64,000 bases of DNA from Pectinophora gossypiella (GCF_024362695.1 NC_065405.1:2426672-2490671); one strand, 5' to 3'. Counted from the first letter of the stretch, positions 22,014 through 32,619 are shown. The notes: generated by a model from the sequence alone, not told the origin. Numbers and translations: made by a program.

Positions 22014-22055
22014 TGGGAAATAGGCGTGAGTTTATGTATGTATGTCGGTGTAAAG
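22014..22055 (+). mobile_element. LINE-K tail remnant
   Basis: gggaaataggcgtgagttta then TGTA units, the last bases of LINE-K. Confidence 0.5.
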
Positions 22056-22109
22056 TAAAATCGAGTGACTGAATACCGACTGATATATTAGGTACTATAC
22101 TAAAGAACA

Positions 22110-22425
22110 GCCTCCGTGGTCTAGTGGTTAGAGCGTTAGGCTCACGATCTGGAGGTCCGGGTTCGATTCCCGACGGGGACATTGTCGAAATCACTTTGTG
22201 AGACTGTCCTTTGTTTGGTAAGGACTTTTCAGGCTTGTCCGAAAAAGTAAAATTATTCCGTGCTTCAAGCCGTTGGGCACGTTAAACCGTTGGTCCCGGT
22301 AAAAACACCTCCACCAACCCGCAGTGGAGCAGCGTGGTGGAGTATGCTCCATACCCCCTCCGGTTGATTGAGGGGAGGCCTGTGCCCAGCAGTGGGACGT
22401 ATATAGGCTGTTTATGTATGTAATG
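22110..22425 (+). mobile_element. SINE-B, full-length
   Basis: tRNA-like head at 22110-22182 with box A (tggtctagtgg) and box B (ggttcgattcc). Body includes ttgtttggtaaggactttt and the shared core (gggcacgttaaaccgttgg). The tail is gtggagcagcgtggtggagt, ggttgattgaggggaggcct and atataggctgtttatg. Best reference copy of SINE-B in the window. Confidence 0.9.
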
Positions 22426-22609
22426 TATACTTAAGAATGTCAAATCAGTACTGACTTATGCACATCGATAATGTGCGGAACTTGCATCGCGCGTTGAAAC
22501 TATCTTTTAGGTTTTAGACTTTGAGTTGTTTTCTGAATAATAGTGGCTCTGCTAACCCCATTAGGGAATACTGACGTAAGTTTGTTGTTTTTAGGATATG
22601 GGAAGCATA

Positions 22610-22700
22610 TATAGGGTCTTAGTGATATCGTAACTGAAACTTTGAGGGATGATTCAGACCATGATTCTGAGTTGATGTTAAGTGGAACTTTCCGTCGCAA
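22610..22700 (+). repeat. Repeat L
   Basis: agggtcttagtgatatcgta, gattcagaccatgattctg, cgtcgcaaagctatgga. Confidence 0.65.
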
Positions 22701-22728
22701 AGCTATGGAACAGAAAATAATTAAAGAA

Positions 22729-22942
22729 GATATTGATTGTTATTTAATAATTATTATTTATTATTAAATTATAAAATATATTATTGGTGTTGTTAAAAAT
22801 AACACTGAATCATCCCCCTCTGTATTCCCCCTCTGTATTAGATATTGATTGTTATTTAATAATTATTATTTATTATTAAATTATAAAATATATTATTGGT
22901 GTTGTTAAAAATAACACTGAATCATCCCCCTCTGTATTCGTT
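22729..22942 (+). repeat. 112-bp tandem duplication
   Basis: gatattgattgttatttaat begins at 22729 and again at 22841, and the sequence through tcatccccctctgtatt is the same. This is about 1.9 copies at a period of 112 bp, so it is recent. The unit ends in a repeat L word (tcatccccct). Confidence 0.85.
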
Positions 22943-22994
22943 ACGGTGTCACTAGCAGCCATACTGACTTGTATATCTACCTAGTACGTACTCG

Positions 22995-23215
22995 TACGGA
23001 GTGTTAGTGGCAATATCGCAACGAATACTGAGAGGGATGATTCGGCTCATTATTCCACCACAAAAGTATGAAATTGAATAAAATAAAAATAAAAGAATTT
23101 TGCGACGGTAAATTCCACTTGATAGAAACTCAGAATCATGGCCTGAATCATCCCCCTCAGTATCATCGTTTCGTACGATGTCACCCTACACCCTATATAT
23201 CGCGTGGTGCTTTTT
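22995..23215. repeat. Two opposed repeat L pieces
   Basis: Plus-strand ggagtgttagtggcaat at 22998 and minus-strand pieces from 23095 (gcgacggtaaattccacttg, ctcagaatcatggcctgaat). They face each other as a loose inverted pair. Confidence 0.55.
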
Positions 23216-23916
23216 ATATTATATAAAGTCAGTACCAGTTTTTACCAATTTTTATCTGGAATTTAACTAACTCGTCTATTGTTTTTGTTAAGAAAAATTA
23301 CATCCGAATGTAATAGGGCGACGTTGTGTTATGCTGTTACAATATTTAACACTTTCAAGGACAGAACGTCTAATGACGTTCCGATTCCAAGGTGTCATGT
23401 TACCTATTATGAACCATCAATGGCCCATGATCTATGTCCGTGAAAGGGTTAATTTAAAACTTAGGCTTTTTGTTACCATATCGTTTCACAAATAGTTTCT
23501 TCTTCTGTTGTACAGTTCGTTTACGCCTTTAATTAGGTTTATGATACAATTTTACGTCCTTGCCTAGCATACCTACGATGTTGGATCCACAATGTAGCCT
23601 CAAGCAAATACTTTGATATGGGTTAATTCATTGTAATAATTATCATCCTTTGTGGAGCAGCATCTTCTATCATATTTTAAGATGGAATTGGACCTCCATA
23701 AAGGTTTCTTGTTTAAATTTTCTCTGAATTCATATTCTATAGCGACCGTCGTTTGCAATGGAAAATGAAAAATTTTTCGCGATTTTTCTTTGAGAAGATC
23801 GCTATCGCATATCTTTCATGTACAGAGGAAAATCGGAAAATGGAGCAAGTAATAATATTCATCAGCCTATAAATAATTCTAGCATCTTAATGTTATATTA
23901 TATTTAAAATTATACG
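23216..23916. other. No gene seen
   Basis: AT-rich, no shared repeat. Confidence 0.4.
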
Positions 23917-24030
23917 TAAACTCACGCTAATAATTCTTAATCGGCTGGGCAGAGTCACAAATAAACGAAGAAAACTGCAGCTAATTTTGAATTTTTGATA
24001 CGATATCCTAAGACGGATAATAGCCACTAC
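23917..24030 (-). mobile_element. LINE-V 3' end, degraded
   Basis: aaactcacgctaataattc, gctgggcagagtcacaaat, ctgcagctaattttga, cctaagacggat match LINE-V with many differences. Confidence 0.5.
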
Positions 24031-24479
24031 AATTGTACATTAATGTGACACTAAGTAAAGTATGAATATATAACCGTGTGTTAAAAGAACCAATAAGTAA
24101 TCATAATTTTTATATTTTTCCATCCAGAATGGAATCTCGGCAGCTTAATGATAGAATAGACAAATAACTACAAAATTTTATCAAAATGCAATTTTATAAA
24201 TAGATTTACGGGGAACAGCACCGAAAGCCAATAAAAATGCAGGTGAATTTTCCTTGGAAAGTGCTTGTTACGAGCCGTTGAGTACCAGGAGCGCAGGGCT
24301 TCAAGGAGATTCCCGCACCAGGGAAAATTGCATTTCCGAACGCTCCTCAGCGAATATCCACACATTCTGCCTGCCATAGAGTCACCCAGACCTAGATTCA
24401 TAGATAAGCCTTGCTAAATCTCACCTTTGTAACAATAGAAATAAAGACACATTTATTATTTGTATCAGTAATATAAAAT
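24031..24479. other. No gene seen
   Basis: AT-rich, with a moderately GC-rich stretch near 24250-24400. The 77-codon minus ORF there has no recognisable domain. Confidence 0.35.
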
Positions 24480-24618
24480 TAACATCATCTCTCTAGCATT
24501 ATCCCGTTTTTCACAGGGTCCGCTTACCTAACCTGAAGATTAGACAAGTCCGGTTTTTTACCGAAGCGACTACCTGTCTGACCTTCCAACCCACGAAGGG
24601 AAAACCAGCCCAATACAA
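24480..24618 (-). mobile_element. SINE-C fragment
   Basis: ctagcattatcccgttttt, gggtccgcttacctaacctg, ccaacccacgaagggaaa; the head side is absent. Confidence 0.78.
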
Positions 24619-24669
24619 TAACTGACTAATTGAGCCGCCATAGACTCCTGACATGGCTCATGTAACGAC
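24619..24669 (-). mobile_element. SINE-A tail fragment
   Basis: ttgagccgccatagactcct and gacatggctcatgtaacgac are the SINE-A tail in reverse. The foldback arm begins immediately after, so the SINE is cut by that insertion. Confidence 0.7.
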
Positions 24670-25505
24670 GTGTGCGTTACCCCAACAAGAAAGTATCTCC
24701 TAGAGTTATATGAGTAGAACGTATAGTTGGTGCCTTATCTGCTGTAAATGTGCCCCCACATAAAAAATGTGTGCCCCCTGTCGTTTCGAAAAAAAATCGA
24801 AAAAACGATTCTTGCTGGGGTAACGTTTTTCTAGCAGGAAAATTCTAAACGAATGATCGGAGAGAGAAAAACTGTGCATGGCCAGATAGCTTATATGTGT
24901 GCCAAAATGTGCCCCCAAAAATAAAATCTGTGCCCCTTCAGATTTTCGAGATATTGCATTTCCTGCTGGAGTAACGTTTTGATGAATAGTATATCTCTAA
25001 AACCATTGCATGTGCCCCTGTAGAATAAACATACGCGAGTAGCTCTTAATGTGTGCCCCTTTGTGCCCCAATTAGATTTTAGAAAATATTTATAGTTTTC
25101 AAGTTATCGCGGTTTTATGAAAACCCGAAAAAACATCGCAGCGCCTAAATGAGACAAGGCATAACTTCGCTGAAAACTGTATTCGGTCTTTCTTGACGCT
25201 AATAATAACCATACAAAGTTTCAAAAATGTTCATGCATGCGTTTTTGAATAATCTTGCTAAAAGTAAAAACGATGGTGTCATAACTTTGACGGCAAAATA
25301 CAAGGAACTGGCACAATCCCAGATGTGTAGGTGTAAACCAAAATCTTGTGCCTTTAGTCAAAAATATATGGTGAAAATATTGAGCTTCAAATGTTACGCA
25401 TTAAATATAAACAAAAAACCAAAATATGTAAACAACGGCTGGTTATCCGACCAAATCTGAATGACTACTAAAAAGCGACGGATTCATACTTAACGAGGAC
25501 CTTCT
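24670..25505 (+). mobile_element. Foldback element, solo arm
   Basis: Nearly identical (a few substitutions and one 4-base gap visible) to the left arm of the foldback element at 32620-33460. It starts at the same terminal gtgtgcgttacccc and stops at gaggaccttct, where the other copy enters its loop. There is no second arm and no matching 9-bp target duplication on the right. It is a half element, left by deletion or recombination. The ORFs inside recur in all copies only because the DNA is shared. Confidence 0.85.
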
Positions 25506-25574
25506 AACAAAAGTGCTAACAAAAGCTTCGATTTGTTTGTGAAATTGTTAATGTTACACCGGAGCATAGAATAA
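25506..25574. other. Junction beyond solo foldback arm
   Basis: Contains the direct repeat aacaaaagtgct/aacaaaagctt at the point where the arm ends. It may mark the repair junction. Confidence 0.3.
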
Positions 25575-25790
25575 GGAATAATACTTACTACATATAGAAC
25601 GGCAAACCTCCGCTCCCCACCAGCGTCTAAGCTAGGTTTACCTCGCCCCCTTCGAACATAGTTTAGACTTGAATCGTATGGTGGCAGACGTCACACACAC
25701 AGATGCGCGTGTACGGTAATGTCAATGTGTAGTGTCTGTGTAAAACGAGGTTGTTTGTATGAAGTGTCCGGGGTGCGACCGGAGTTAGGT
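25575..25790. mobile_element. MITE-N right half
   Basis: tagaacggcaaacctccgct, gtgtagtgtctgtgtaaaac and gaagtgtccggggtgcg match the right part of MITE-N at 13380-13535. The left arm is missing. Confidence 0.7.
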
Positions 25791-26091
25791 TTATTCATGC
25801 AGTCACGAAAATTCAGGGCACATTCTACGAATATCATCGCATAATATCTTTTTGTTAACTCATACTTTGGCTTAGCTTTCCTTTGATGCATTTGAAAACG
25901 GAAATAGGAGAATTTATAGCCTGAACGATGAATAAAATGCTGTACAAATATTGTTGGAGTTGGGGAAATGTAGGCTACCGTTGGTTTTAAACTTTTAGCG
26001 AATGGGAGTCAAGTGGATTTGGTAAGTGATTCAAGCAGTTATGATTTTTAATGCCTAATCATAAATCTAAGTATATATGTCGTGGGGAGAT
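25791..26091. other. No gene seen
   Basis: Short spacer; ORF 25691-25891 (minus) runs across the MITE end and is not meaningful. Confidence 0.3.
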
Positions 26092-26226
26092 GGGTTGTAT
26101 TAATAAACTAATCTCAGCCTCGAGACTGCCCTCAAGATCATGTCAATACAGTTCTTATATAAAAACAGAGACTTGAGCGTGGTCTTGAGAGCAGCCTCAG
26201 CTGAGATTCGTTTATTAATACCACCC
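26092..26226. mobile_element. MITE-W, intact 135-bp hairpin
   Basis: Left end gggttgtattaataaac pairs with right end gtttattaataccaccc. Arms of about 47 bp include aatctcagcctcgagactgc and its complement. A second, interrupted copy is at 47879-48170. No coding capacity. Confidence 0.82.
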
Positions 26227-27493
26227 TTAGAATTGATCATTTCATGAAATGGGCATATTTCATGAAATAGAATATCACTCGTCGGCCACATCATGATATA
26301 GTTTGGCCACCAGATCAATGAACTCAAAACGTTTAACGACATGAGCCTATTGCTATAAATTTTGCACCGGATGAGAGTCCTCAGCGCTTCCCATTTGCTG
26401 AGTACCTAGTTAGTATCATACAATATGCGGAAAATTTAGAAAAAGGCTATGCTAAAGTCGAACTTTCTATTAGCTGCAGTAAAATAACGTTTTGTGGGTT
26501 GCCGCTTTTTAAAGAAAAATAAATAGGGTTGTAACTACGTGAGTGAGTGAATGAATGATCAGTTAGGTTTTGCTTTTGAAATAAATGAATAATTAAAATA
26601 GAATTAAATTAAAATCAAATCAAATAATTAGTTTGACTTAATCTATGTAAATTAAGTATTATGAGTTAGTTGTGGAACGATTAGATCTTTAGTGAACTGA
26701 ATCACATGCCTATTGAGATTAGGCTGGCAATATTATTTTACAGAATGACATTTTGAAACGTCAGTTTACTGCAGCTGATTATAAGTTCGAACCATAAAGT
26801 TGAAGTTCAAGTTGAAGTTCGACTTTAGTAAAATCTTGCGCGTGGCCAATAGAGTGTATGTCGACTGTAACATGGTCACAAATTGCATCGTTACTGGGTT
26901 GTTCTTCTTTTTTATCGACAATGATCTGTCCTTCGCTCTGCTTCTGATAAGTTATGTTTTAGAATTTTATTTCATGTTTTGATTATCCAAAAATATAGTT
27001 ATCTTATTATACTTAAAATACAAGCAAAATACTAATCGGTTCCTCAATTAGTTATTAACGTAGCTTGATCGTTTTTCACAAAATTATGTGACAGAGTGGT
27101 AAATTGAAATGCTGTCTCCGATGAAAAGGGCCACTCTGTCACAATATTTTTTGGAATGCGCCTGCAAAGAAAAGTATGTTACCAAGATAAAGAGAACCAC
27201 TAAATAGTCCTCTACAGACACATCTTTATATGATGTTTTAAAATATTTATTGCCGTTATAATTTTAAAGATGTTAAATCCGATAAATCGAGAAAATGTCT
27301 TTTTATTGTCGATAAAAAAGAAGAACGACCCTACTGCGTAACATGCCTCGTGCCGTCAACTCGTGAATCGTGATTCATGCATGAACACTCGCGAGCGGAT
27401 AGTGGGCGAAAAAGGAAAATCCTTCCAATCTCGCCTGGGAAATCGGATGGTTATCTAGGTTATCTCCCACATGTGTTTGCAAGTAACTGTGCT
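26227..27493. other. No gene seen
   Basis: About 1.3 kb of AT-rich DNA. Two phrases (gacagagtgg and ccactctgtcaca, near 27090-27140) pair as a short hairpin. No domains in the ORFs. Confidence 0.35.
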
Positions 27494-27505
27494 TATAATA
27501 TACTT

Positions 27506-28094
27506 AAAACACATAATAACGGGTTCTTACCGCGTTTAAATGGGGATATGAGACTCCCGATATTTCGACACTGTTGCAAGTGCCATGATCACGGGATGAC
27601 TGATGAGATTGGAGTGGAGTAGGTAGATCCATAATTTTCTACGGGCAGACATATCTGTCTACCCTCTTTCTTTGCCGCTTGTTTATGTTTTTGATATCGG
27701 AATGTTCGGAACTATCTGAACTCGCACCAAACTCACTACGACAAACCGCACTCACTGTGTCCTCACGTTTTTTCACCACATTAGGCCGTTTCAAGCTTTT
27801 TACAACACCTACTACTGGATTCCACATGGTCGATAATTTTGAACCCGTCTTCCCTGTTGAAATTTTTATGTTTTCTGATTTCAATAGCCTCTTTTACGAG
27901 TCTGGGGATGTAATGACGTTCTGTCGATAATATTTGTGGATTGTTAAACTCGATCCAGTGGTTAGGGCCCGACTCCAGTACATGCTCAGCTATAGCAGAT
28001 TTCTGCACGTCGTTTTTTTTTCATGGCACTAATATGTAGAACCCGTTATTATGTGTTTTAATTATGATAATAACCGCGTAAACTTAAAACAATG
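27506..28094 (-). mobile_element. Penelope-like element, 5'-truncated, 589 bp
   Basis: Bounded by exact 12-bp duplications tataatatactt (27494-27505 and 28095-28106). The two ends carry inverted copies of aacacataataacgggttct (27508-27527 against 28039-28058), and the right end matches the start of the small element at 11820. The minus-strand interior encodes an endonuclease tail. Penelope-like elements often carry terminal repeats in inverted or tandem orientation (established knowledge). Confidence 0.85.
27639..28008 (-). pseudogene. Penelope-like GIY-YIG endonuclease C-terminal fragment
   Basis: The first frame (28008 downward) reads SAIAEHVLESGPNHWIEF, then LVKEAIEIRKHKNFNREDGF. The AEH, VKEAIEI and NREDG signatures are those of the C-terminal GIY-YIG endonuclease of Penelope-like retroelements (family knowledge). 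After NREDGFK the matching protein continues in another frame (LSTMWNPVVGVVKSL), so there is a frameshift near 27850. That second frame runs to 27639 with a basic, Ser-rich tail. The reverse-transcriptase domain and the GIY and YIG motifs lie upstream and are missing. The copy is dead. Confidence 0.8.
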
Positions 28095-28106
28095 TATAAT
28101 ATACTT

Positions 28107-28429
28107 GTATACTGATGACCAAAATGTGTTTTGTAACCACATCAGTCCCCCCGTACTGCACGCAAATCGCGCGCGATGTTATAATTAAAAAGTGTATCTT
28201 TTTATTAGAAGATTTGAGTGCGTTTGACCAAAATCCCGCCTGATTTTAAGCAGCACTGTGTTCTAAGGTGGAGCACGCAAACTTAAATAGTGCCTATTCA
28301 CTTGCATAGCTTTATTCATTGTATACCCAATCGCATTGGTTCATATAGTTATGCCGGAGGAGACTAAATATTGGATAACGATATAAATGTAGAAAGATAA
28401 TTATATCCTGCCTGGTCCTGGTCTCATTG
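28107..28429. other. No gene seen
   Basis: AT-rich spacer. Confidence 0.3.
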
Positions 28430-28565
28430 CTTCGATGAGGCCTTTTTAACCTGCCTGGTCTCTGCCAAGAAAATAAAAAAAAAAGATAAAAAAAATATAT
28501 ATTGCAATTTAACATTCAATTTGTTTGCATTGCTCACTTACTTTCATATGCGCAAATGTCAAATT
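28430..28565. mobile_element. MITE-Q fragments
   Basis: attgcttcgatgaggccttt at 28427 and tttgcattgctcacttactt, tatgcgcaaatgtcaaattg at 28520-28565 are MITE-Q pieces in rearranged order with an A-rich stretch between. Confidence 0.55.
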
Positions 28566-28955
28566 GCAACGGCGATGGAAAATTCCACTTGATATCAACT
28601 CAGAATCATCCCTCAAACGGCCTCTGTGGTCCAGTGGTTGAGTGTTGGACTCAAGATCTGGAGGCTCCGGGTTCGAACCCCGGCGGGGACATATCACAGA
28701 AATCACTCTGTGGTCCCTGGTTTGGTTAGGACATAACAGACCTGATCACCTGATTGTCCGAAAGTAAGATGATCCGTGCTTCGGAAGGCACGTTAAGCCG
28801 TTGGCCCCGGTTACTATTTACTGATGTAAGTGAGTAATCGTTACATGAGCCATGTCAGGGTTGATGAGGCTGGTATTCCACTTCACAACCCACACGATAA
28901 GACGAAGATTCCTCAAAGTTTTCGTTACGATGTCACTAACATTGTATACACAAGT
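28565..28955 (-). repeat. Repeat L interrupted by SINE-A
   Basis: Left part gatggaaaattccacttgat, ctcagaatcatccctcaaa; right part cctcaaagttttcgttacga and tgtcactaacattgtataca. Removal of the SINE at 28618-28910 rejoins L. Confidence 0.75.
28618..28910 (+). mobile_element. SINE-A with target duplication
   Basis: Complete copy with 7-bp duplication cctcaaa on both sides (28611-28617, 28911-28917). Box A is tggtccagtgg and box B ggttcgaacccc. Tail ends cacaacccacacgataaga. Good reference copy. Confidence 0.9.
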
Positions 28956-29265
28956 AACGTCTTATGTAGAAATCCTGTCCATTATATTTTATAATGGTAT
29001 TATGATTTAGGACGAGGGTTACGAAGGATGTCCTTGTCGTAACAAAGACGGATTACGAACTCCTCGTGCCATCCTGTCGTTTGAGGACGTAATCTAGTGT
29101 AATGGCTAGTTGAAAGTAACTTGTTCTATTCTTCTTGGATCTTTCTTTGTTCTTATACATCTTTGTTCGACTGAAAATAATGCGTTCGGCTTATGATACC
29201 GGGAATGTTAGTAAAATCATATACCTGCTCTCTAAATAAGAGCCTACAATATTATAAGTGTGTGT

Positions 29266-29421
29266 GCTTCGAAAGGCGCGTTAAGCCGTTGGTAACTGAT
29301 GTAAGTAAGTAGTCGTTACATGAGCCATGTCAGGGGCCTTTGGCGGCTCAATGGTAACCCTGACACCAGGGTTGATGGGCTTGGTAATCCACCTCACAAC
29401 CCACACAATAGAAGAAGATAA
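29266..29421 (+). mobile_element. SINE-A 3' half
   Basis: gtgcttcgaaaggcgcgtta, gtcgttacatgagccatgtc, accagggttgatgggcttgg, cacaacccacacaatagaag. The head is missing. Confidence 0.75.
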
Positions 29422-30045
29422 GTGTGTCGATGCAACATCGACCCTTTAGTAGGCAATAGATACCTACTTGTTATGTATCCGTTGAAATAAGTAAGGTGAA
29501 ATTTTAGACTTTAAAATTGTTGTTTTTTGTGATTATAAATTCTGGATTCAGTTAAACACCGGATCGTACATATGGCACAGGACCGAACCCAGTGGAGGAA
29601 GATCACATATAATCACGATCCTCAACAGTGAGGGAAAGAAAAGAAAGAAAGAACGCGCTTATACCTAATTATAAGCTATGGTTGGAGAACACATAGTACG
29701 ACAGGGACGGATAATAATTAGCAGAATACATTCTAATAAAATTATCTCTATTCTGTAGAGGTATAAAAGTTAAAACAATCCTTAACATCAAAACCGCCTG
29801 CCGTAATTATAATTTCAAACGCACACCAAAGCATGTTGCGCGGTATTTTATCGCAGGCGCTAGCTAACATTTACCGCATTATTCTATTGTACAAACTAAA
29901 TAAGTAAGTTGTTTTGTGAAATGAAAAGTAGGAAGCTAAGTTAATACTTTATAATGTTTGAGTTTATAACAGCGAGCGTTTTTTATTGGTAAGTATTTGG
30001 AATGGAATGTTTCTTAGCAAAATGACTAAAATTAATACCTACTAG
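29422..30045. other. No gene seen
   Basis: AT-rich, includes a short GAAA-rich run near 29630-29655. No shared repeat. Confidence 0.35.
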
Positions 30046-30277
30046 TAACGTTATGATGTCAAAGTAACTCTGTCTGTCTGTCTGTTACTTTTTCACGGTT
30101 AAGCCGCTGAATTAATTTAGATTAAATTTGCTATGGAGATAGCTTGAGATCTCGGGCAGAGCATAGGATAGTTTTTATCCAGAAAATCACCCCGTAAGGG
30201 GGTGAAAAGGCGATAGAAAAATGTGTCGCGCGCGATAACCGAAGTCCACACAGTCATAGTTGCGGGCGGAAAGCTAA
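30046..30277 (+). mobile_element. Helitron-like remnant
   Basis: Contains ctctgtctgtctgtctgtta, taagccgctgaattaattt, cataggatagtttttatcc and caccccgtaagggggtg. It ends tgcgggcggaaagctaa before T. These are the interior and 3' end of a lepidopteran Helitron; the 5' end is unclear. Confidence 0.65.
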
Positions 30278-30599
30278 TATTATACAAATAGATTTTCTTT
30301 CGCATGAAATAATGTAGCTATATTGTGCAGACATTTTCAATTGGTTCAACTCAAACAATATCCAAAAACTTTTATATTAATATTGTTATGAAATGTTGTT
30401 TCTTGTCGTGTATGGACGTGAACCCAAATGAAAAGAAAATAACATAAAATAAATAACTTCAGAATTTCTGTGGTAGAAAATTATTGTCGTCTGGAGACCA
30501 AAGTCAACTTTGATTTAAGAGTTACTCCTCGACGTCAAGTGTGTGGTATATGAAACAGGAAATCCTTCAATATAAAAACGATGTTCATAAGTATTTTTC
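30278..30599. other. No gene seen
   Basis: AT-rich spacer. Confidence 0.3.
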
Positions 30600-30712
30600 G
30601 GCCTCTGTGGGCCAGTGAGGGTTGGGCTCACGATCCGGAGGCTCCTGGTTCGAATCCCGGTGGGAACATCACAAAAAATCACTTTGTGATCCCTAGTTTG
30701 GTTAGAACATTT
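30600..30712 (+). mobile_element. SINE-A 5' half
   Basis: cggcctctgtgggccagtga, ggttcgaatcccggtggga, cactttgtgatccctagttt. The copy stops at gttagaacat. Confidence 0.78.
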
Positions 30713-30984
30713 TAATAAACAAGAAATCTTTCTTATGATATGTTACGTTACAAGAAGTTCAATGATGGCGGGTCTTGTAATAAAATAAGAAATTTGTAAA
30801 AATAAAATATTTAAAAATGATCTTAAAAAATTACACTATTGGATAATTAACGTTAAATAATAAACTACCATATCCGACACATTTCATATTTCTACAACTG
30901 TTCATTGTTACAACTGTCAAGTAGACAATTAATGATTGTATTCAATAGGCTACTTGACAAGTTAGTCAAATTAGATACTTTTTA

Positions 30985-31290
30985 AGTAACGTCAAAACGA
31001 AAGTTTTCTTTGGAGTTTGTATGGAAATACTGTACTGTGACGTCATCAATAAAAGCGGTCAAACGTCGTACGCATTGTTATTTAATTCATAAATAAAATT
31101 CTAAAATAAATTAAAAGTAAATCGAGATTGATTTTTGAACATCTTAGACTGGCTTCTATTTCTAGATTATCATTTTATTATTTATGAATTAAGTCATAAA
31201 TAAAATTCGAAAATAAATCGAATAGTGAAATAAGATTGATTTTTGGTCATCTTAGACTGACCATTATAATTTATCTTTGACCCAATAGCG
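30985..31290. repeat. Repeat S with internal duplication
   Basis: gtcaaaacgaaagttttctt, gtgacgtcatcaataaaa, gatcatcttagactgg-type words match 52165-52383. Here the piece ataaataaaatt...catcttagactg occurs twice, so the unit is partly duplicated. Class unknown. Confidence 0.65.
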
Positions 31291-31308
31291 CGGTACGAAA
31301 TATTTATT

Positions 31309-31415
31309 TATACAGAGATATTATTATTATTATTTATTTTTGTTTTTATTATTATTTTTTTATTATTATTATTGGTATTATTATTGTGTTATTATCGGCT
31401 ATATCTCTGTATAGA
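31309..31415. repeat. ATT microsatellite inside short inverted ends
   Basis: tatacagagata at the left and tatctctgtata at the right pair exactly; the interior is almost only ATT/TTA. It may be a small MITE filled by microsatellite. Confidence 0.5.
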
Positions 31416-31767
31416 TTAGGTAACAGGAACGTCTGAACTTGAAAAACCAAGCAATCTTAACGTACCTGAACACCCTTTGCTTTAATTATTGAAGAATAAC
31501 AGATCTCATTTAAACTCGTAAACGATATCGCAAGTTTTATTACGGTTTACGAAGATTACGGAATGAGTAAACGGAAATACAGGCCCGGGTTTAGGTTAGG
31601 ATTTAATTAAACCTAGAGATAAGTGTCTGTTTCAAAAATTCTTAAGTTCCTCGTAAAGTTCCCGGCTAAGTAGTTAATGCCGTCTGAGGAAAATCTATAA
31701 TAAATGTCATCATTACACACTCCGGACCTGTTAACGAGCGAAATGAAAAGACGACCAACTCAGTATT
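31416..31767. other. No gene seen
   Basis: AT-rich spacer. Confidence 0.3.
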
Positions 31768-32418
31768 TAATATTAATAATAATAATAAGCCGTAGGGACG
31801 TGACGACTCTATCGCCCCCTGCTGAATTCAACAGTGCAGTCTCCGCAGGCCAGCTTGTGGCGTGCTGATAGTGAGTGCCGACACCAGGGAGCTGAGATCC
31901 CCCGAGAGTCGGTCAGGCCCTCTCCGGCTTGCCTTCACTGGCCGAACGGAGTGAACCCCAGTGGGGGCCGCAGGACTCTCACCTCTGGCTTGCCTTCATT
32001 GGCCGCCCAGAGTGGGGCGTTAGAGCTATACGCTCGCAGGGTGGAAGTGAAAGATGCATAAGACGCGACCCCAGGTGGCCCATCCAGTGAGTGGCGAGTC
32101 ACCGCCTGCTCATTCTAAAAATGTTATCAACATTGGCCGAGCCGTCGCCATACTCCCCCATAGCCCCAGAATCCGGTTCATTAAACCCCAACCCAATAGG
32201 CCACCTTTGTCCCCATCTGTAATAGTCCTACACGAACCGGGGATTGTCTTTGGGTGCACTCTCATAGTGCATACAGGGATAATCGCCGGTTGGTGTCACA
32301 TCACATTTAGATTAAATTGTCTTAAGGGGCCTCTTCGTGTTGGCATCGGCTCCACGCACTCCTTCCAAAGGTCCAGGACTCCATAGGCCCGAGATATGGA
32401 AACGACATATAAATAATA
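31768..32418 (+). mobile_element. LINE 3' UTR with (TAA)n tail
   Basis: A GC-richer block (gtcaccgcctgctcattcta, ccgtcgccatactccccca, tttgggtgcactctcatagt, ggctccacgcactccttcc) ends gacatataaataataataa. TAA units also precede it at 31770-31788. A long GC-balanced 3' UTR with a TAA tail is known for I/R1-type LINEs. The ORFs at 31834 and 32054 are not domain-bearing. Confidence 0.6.
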
Positions 32419-32530
32419 ATAAAATACTTTATTGCACACAAATTTACGAGTAATTTACAGGATAAACTTGTTCTAAGGTGAGCAAAGGCGGCTTTATCGC
32501 TAAGAGCTGTTTTTATATGAGTACACAAAA
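32419..32530 (-). mobile_element. LINE 3' end (AATAAA/GTATT type), minus
   Basis: aaaatactttattgcacaca followed by gcaaaggcggctttatcgct. The reverse complement, agcgataaagccgcctttgc then tgtgtgcaataaagtatttt, is a typical LINE 3' UTR. Similar 3' ends at 37188-37300 and 53760-53885. Confidence 0.6.
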
Positions 32531-32610
32531 TGATATAATATAAAAAACCTTACTTTACACCTCTATTGCTAAGCGACATATATTCAACAAACCTAGGCAA
32601 CGGGGATTGC
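32531..32610. other. Flank of foldback element
   Basis: Unique bases leading to the target site cagatatga (32611-32619). Confidence 0.4.
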
Positions 32611-32619
32611 CAGATATGA

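Noticed and set aside
22110..22182. tRNA gene calls for SINE heads (also at 28618, 47477, 50375)
   Set aside because: They have box A and box B but poor acceptor and anticodon stems and are followed by SINE bodies.
27575..27615. A CTGATGAG word next to the Penelope-like end, as in a hammerhead ribozyme core
   Set aside because: Penelope-like terminal repeats can hold hammerheads, but the required GAAA box and matching stems were not found in the right order on the same strand.
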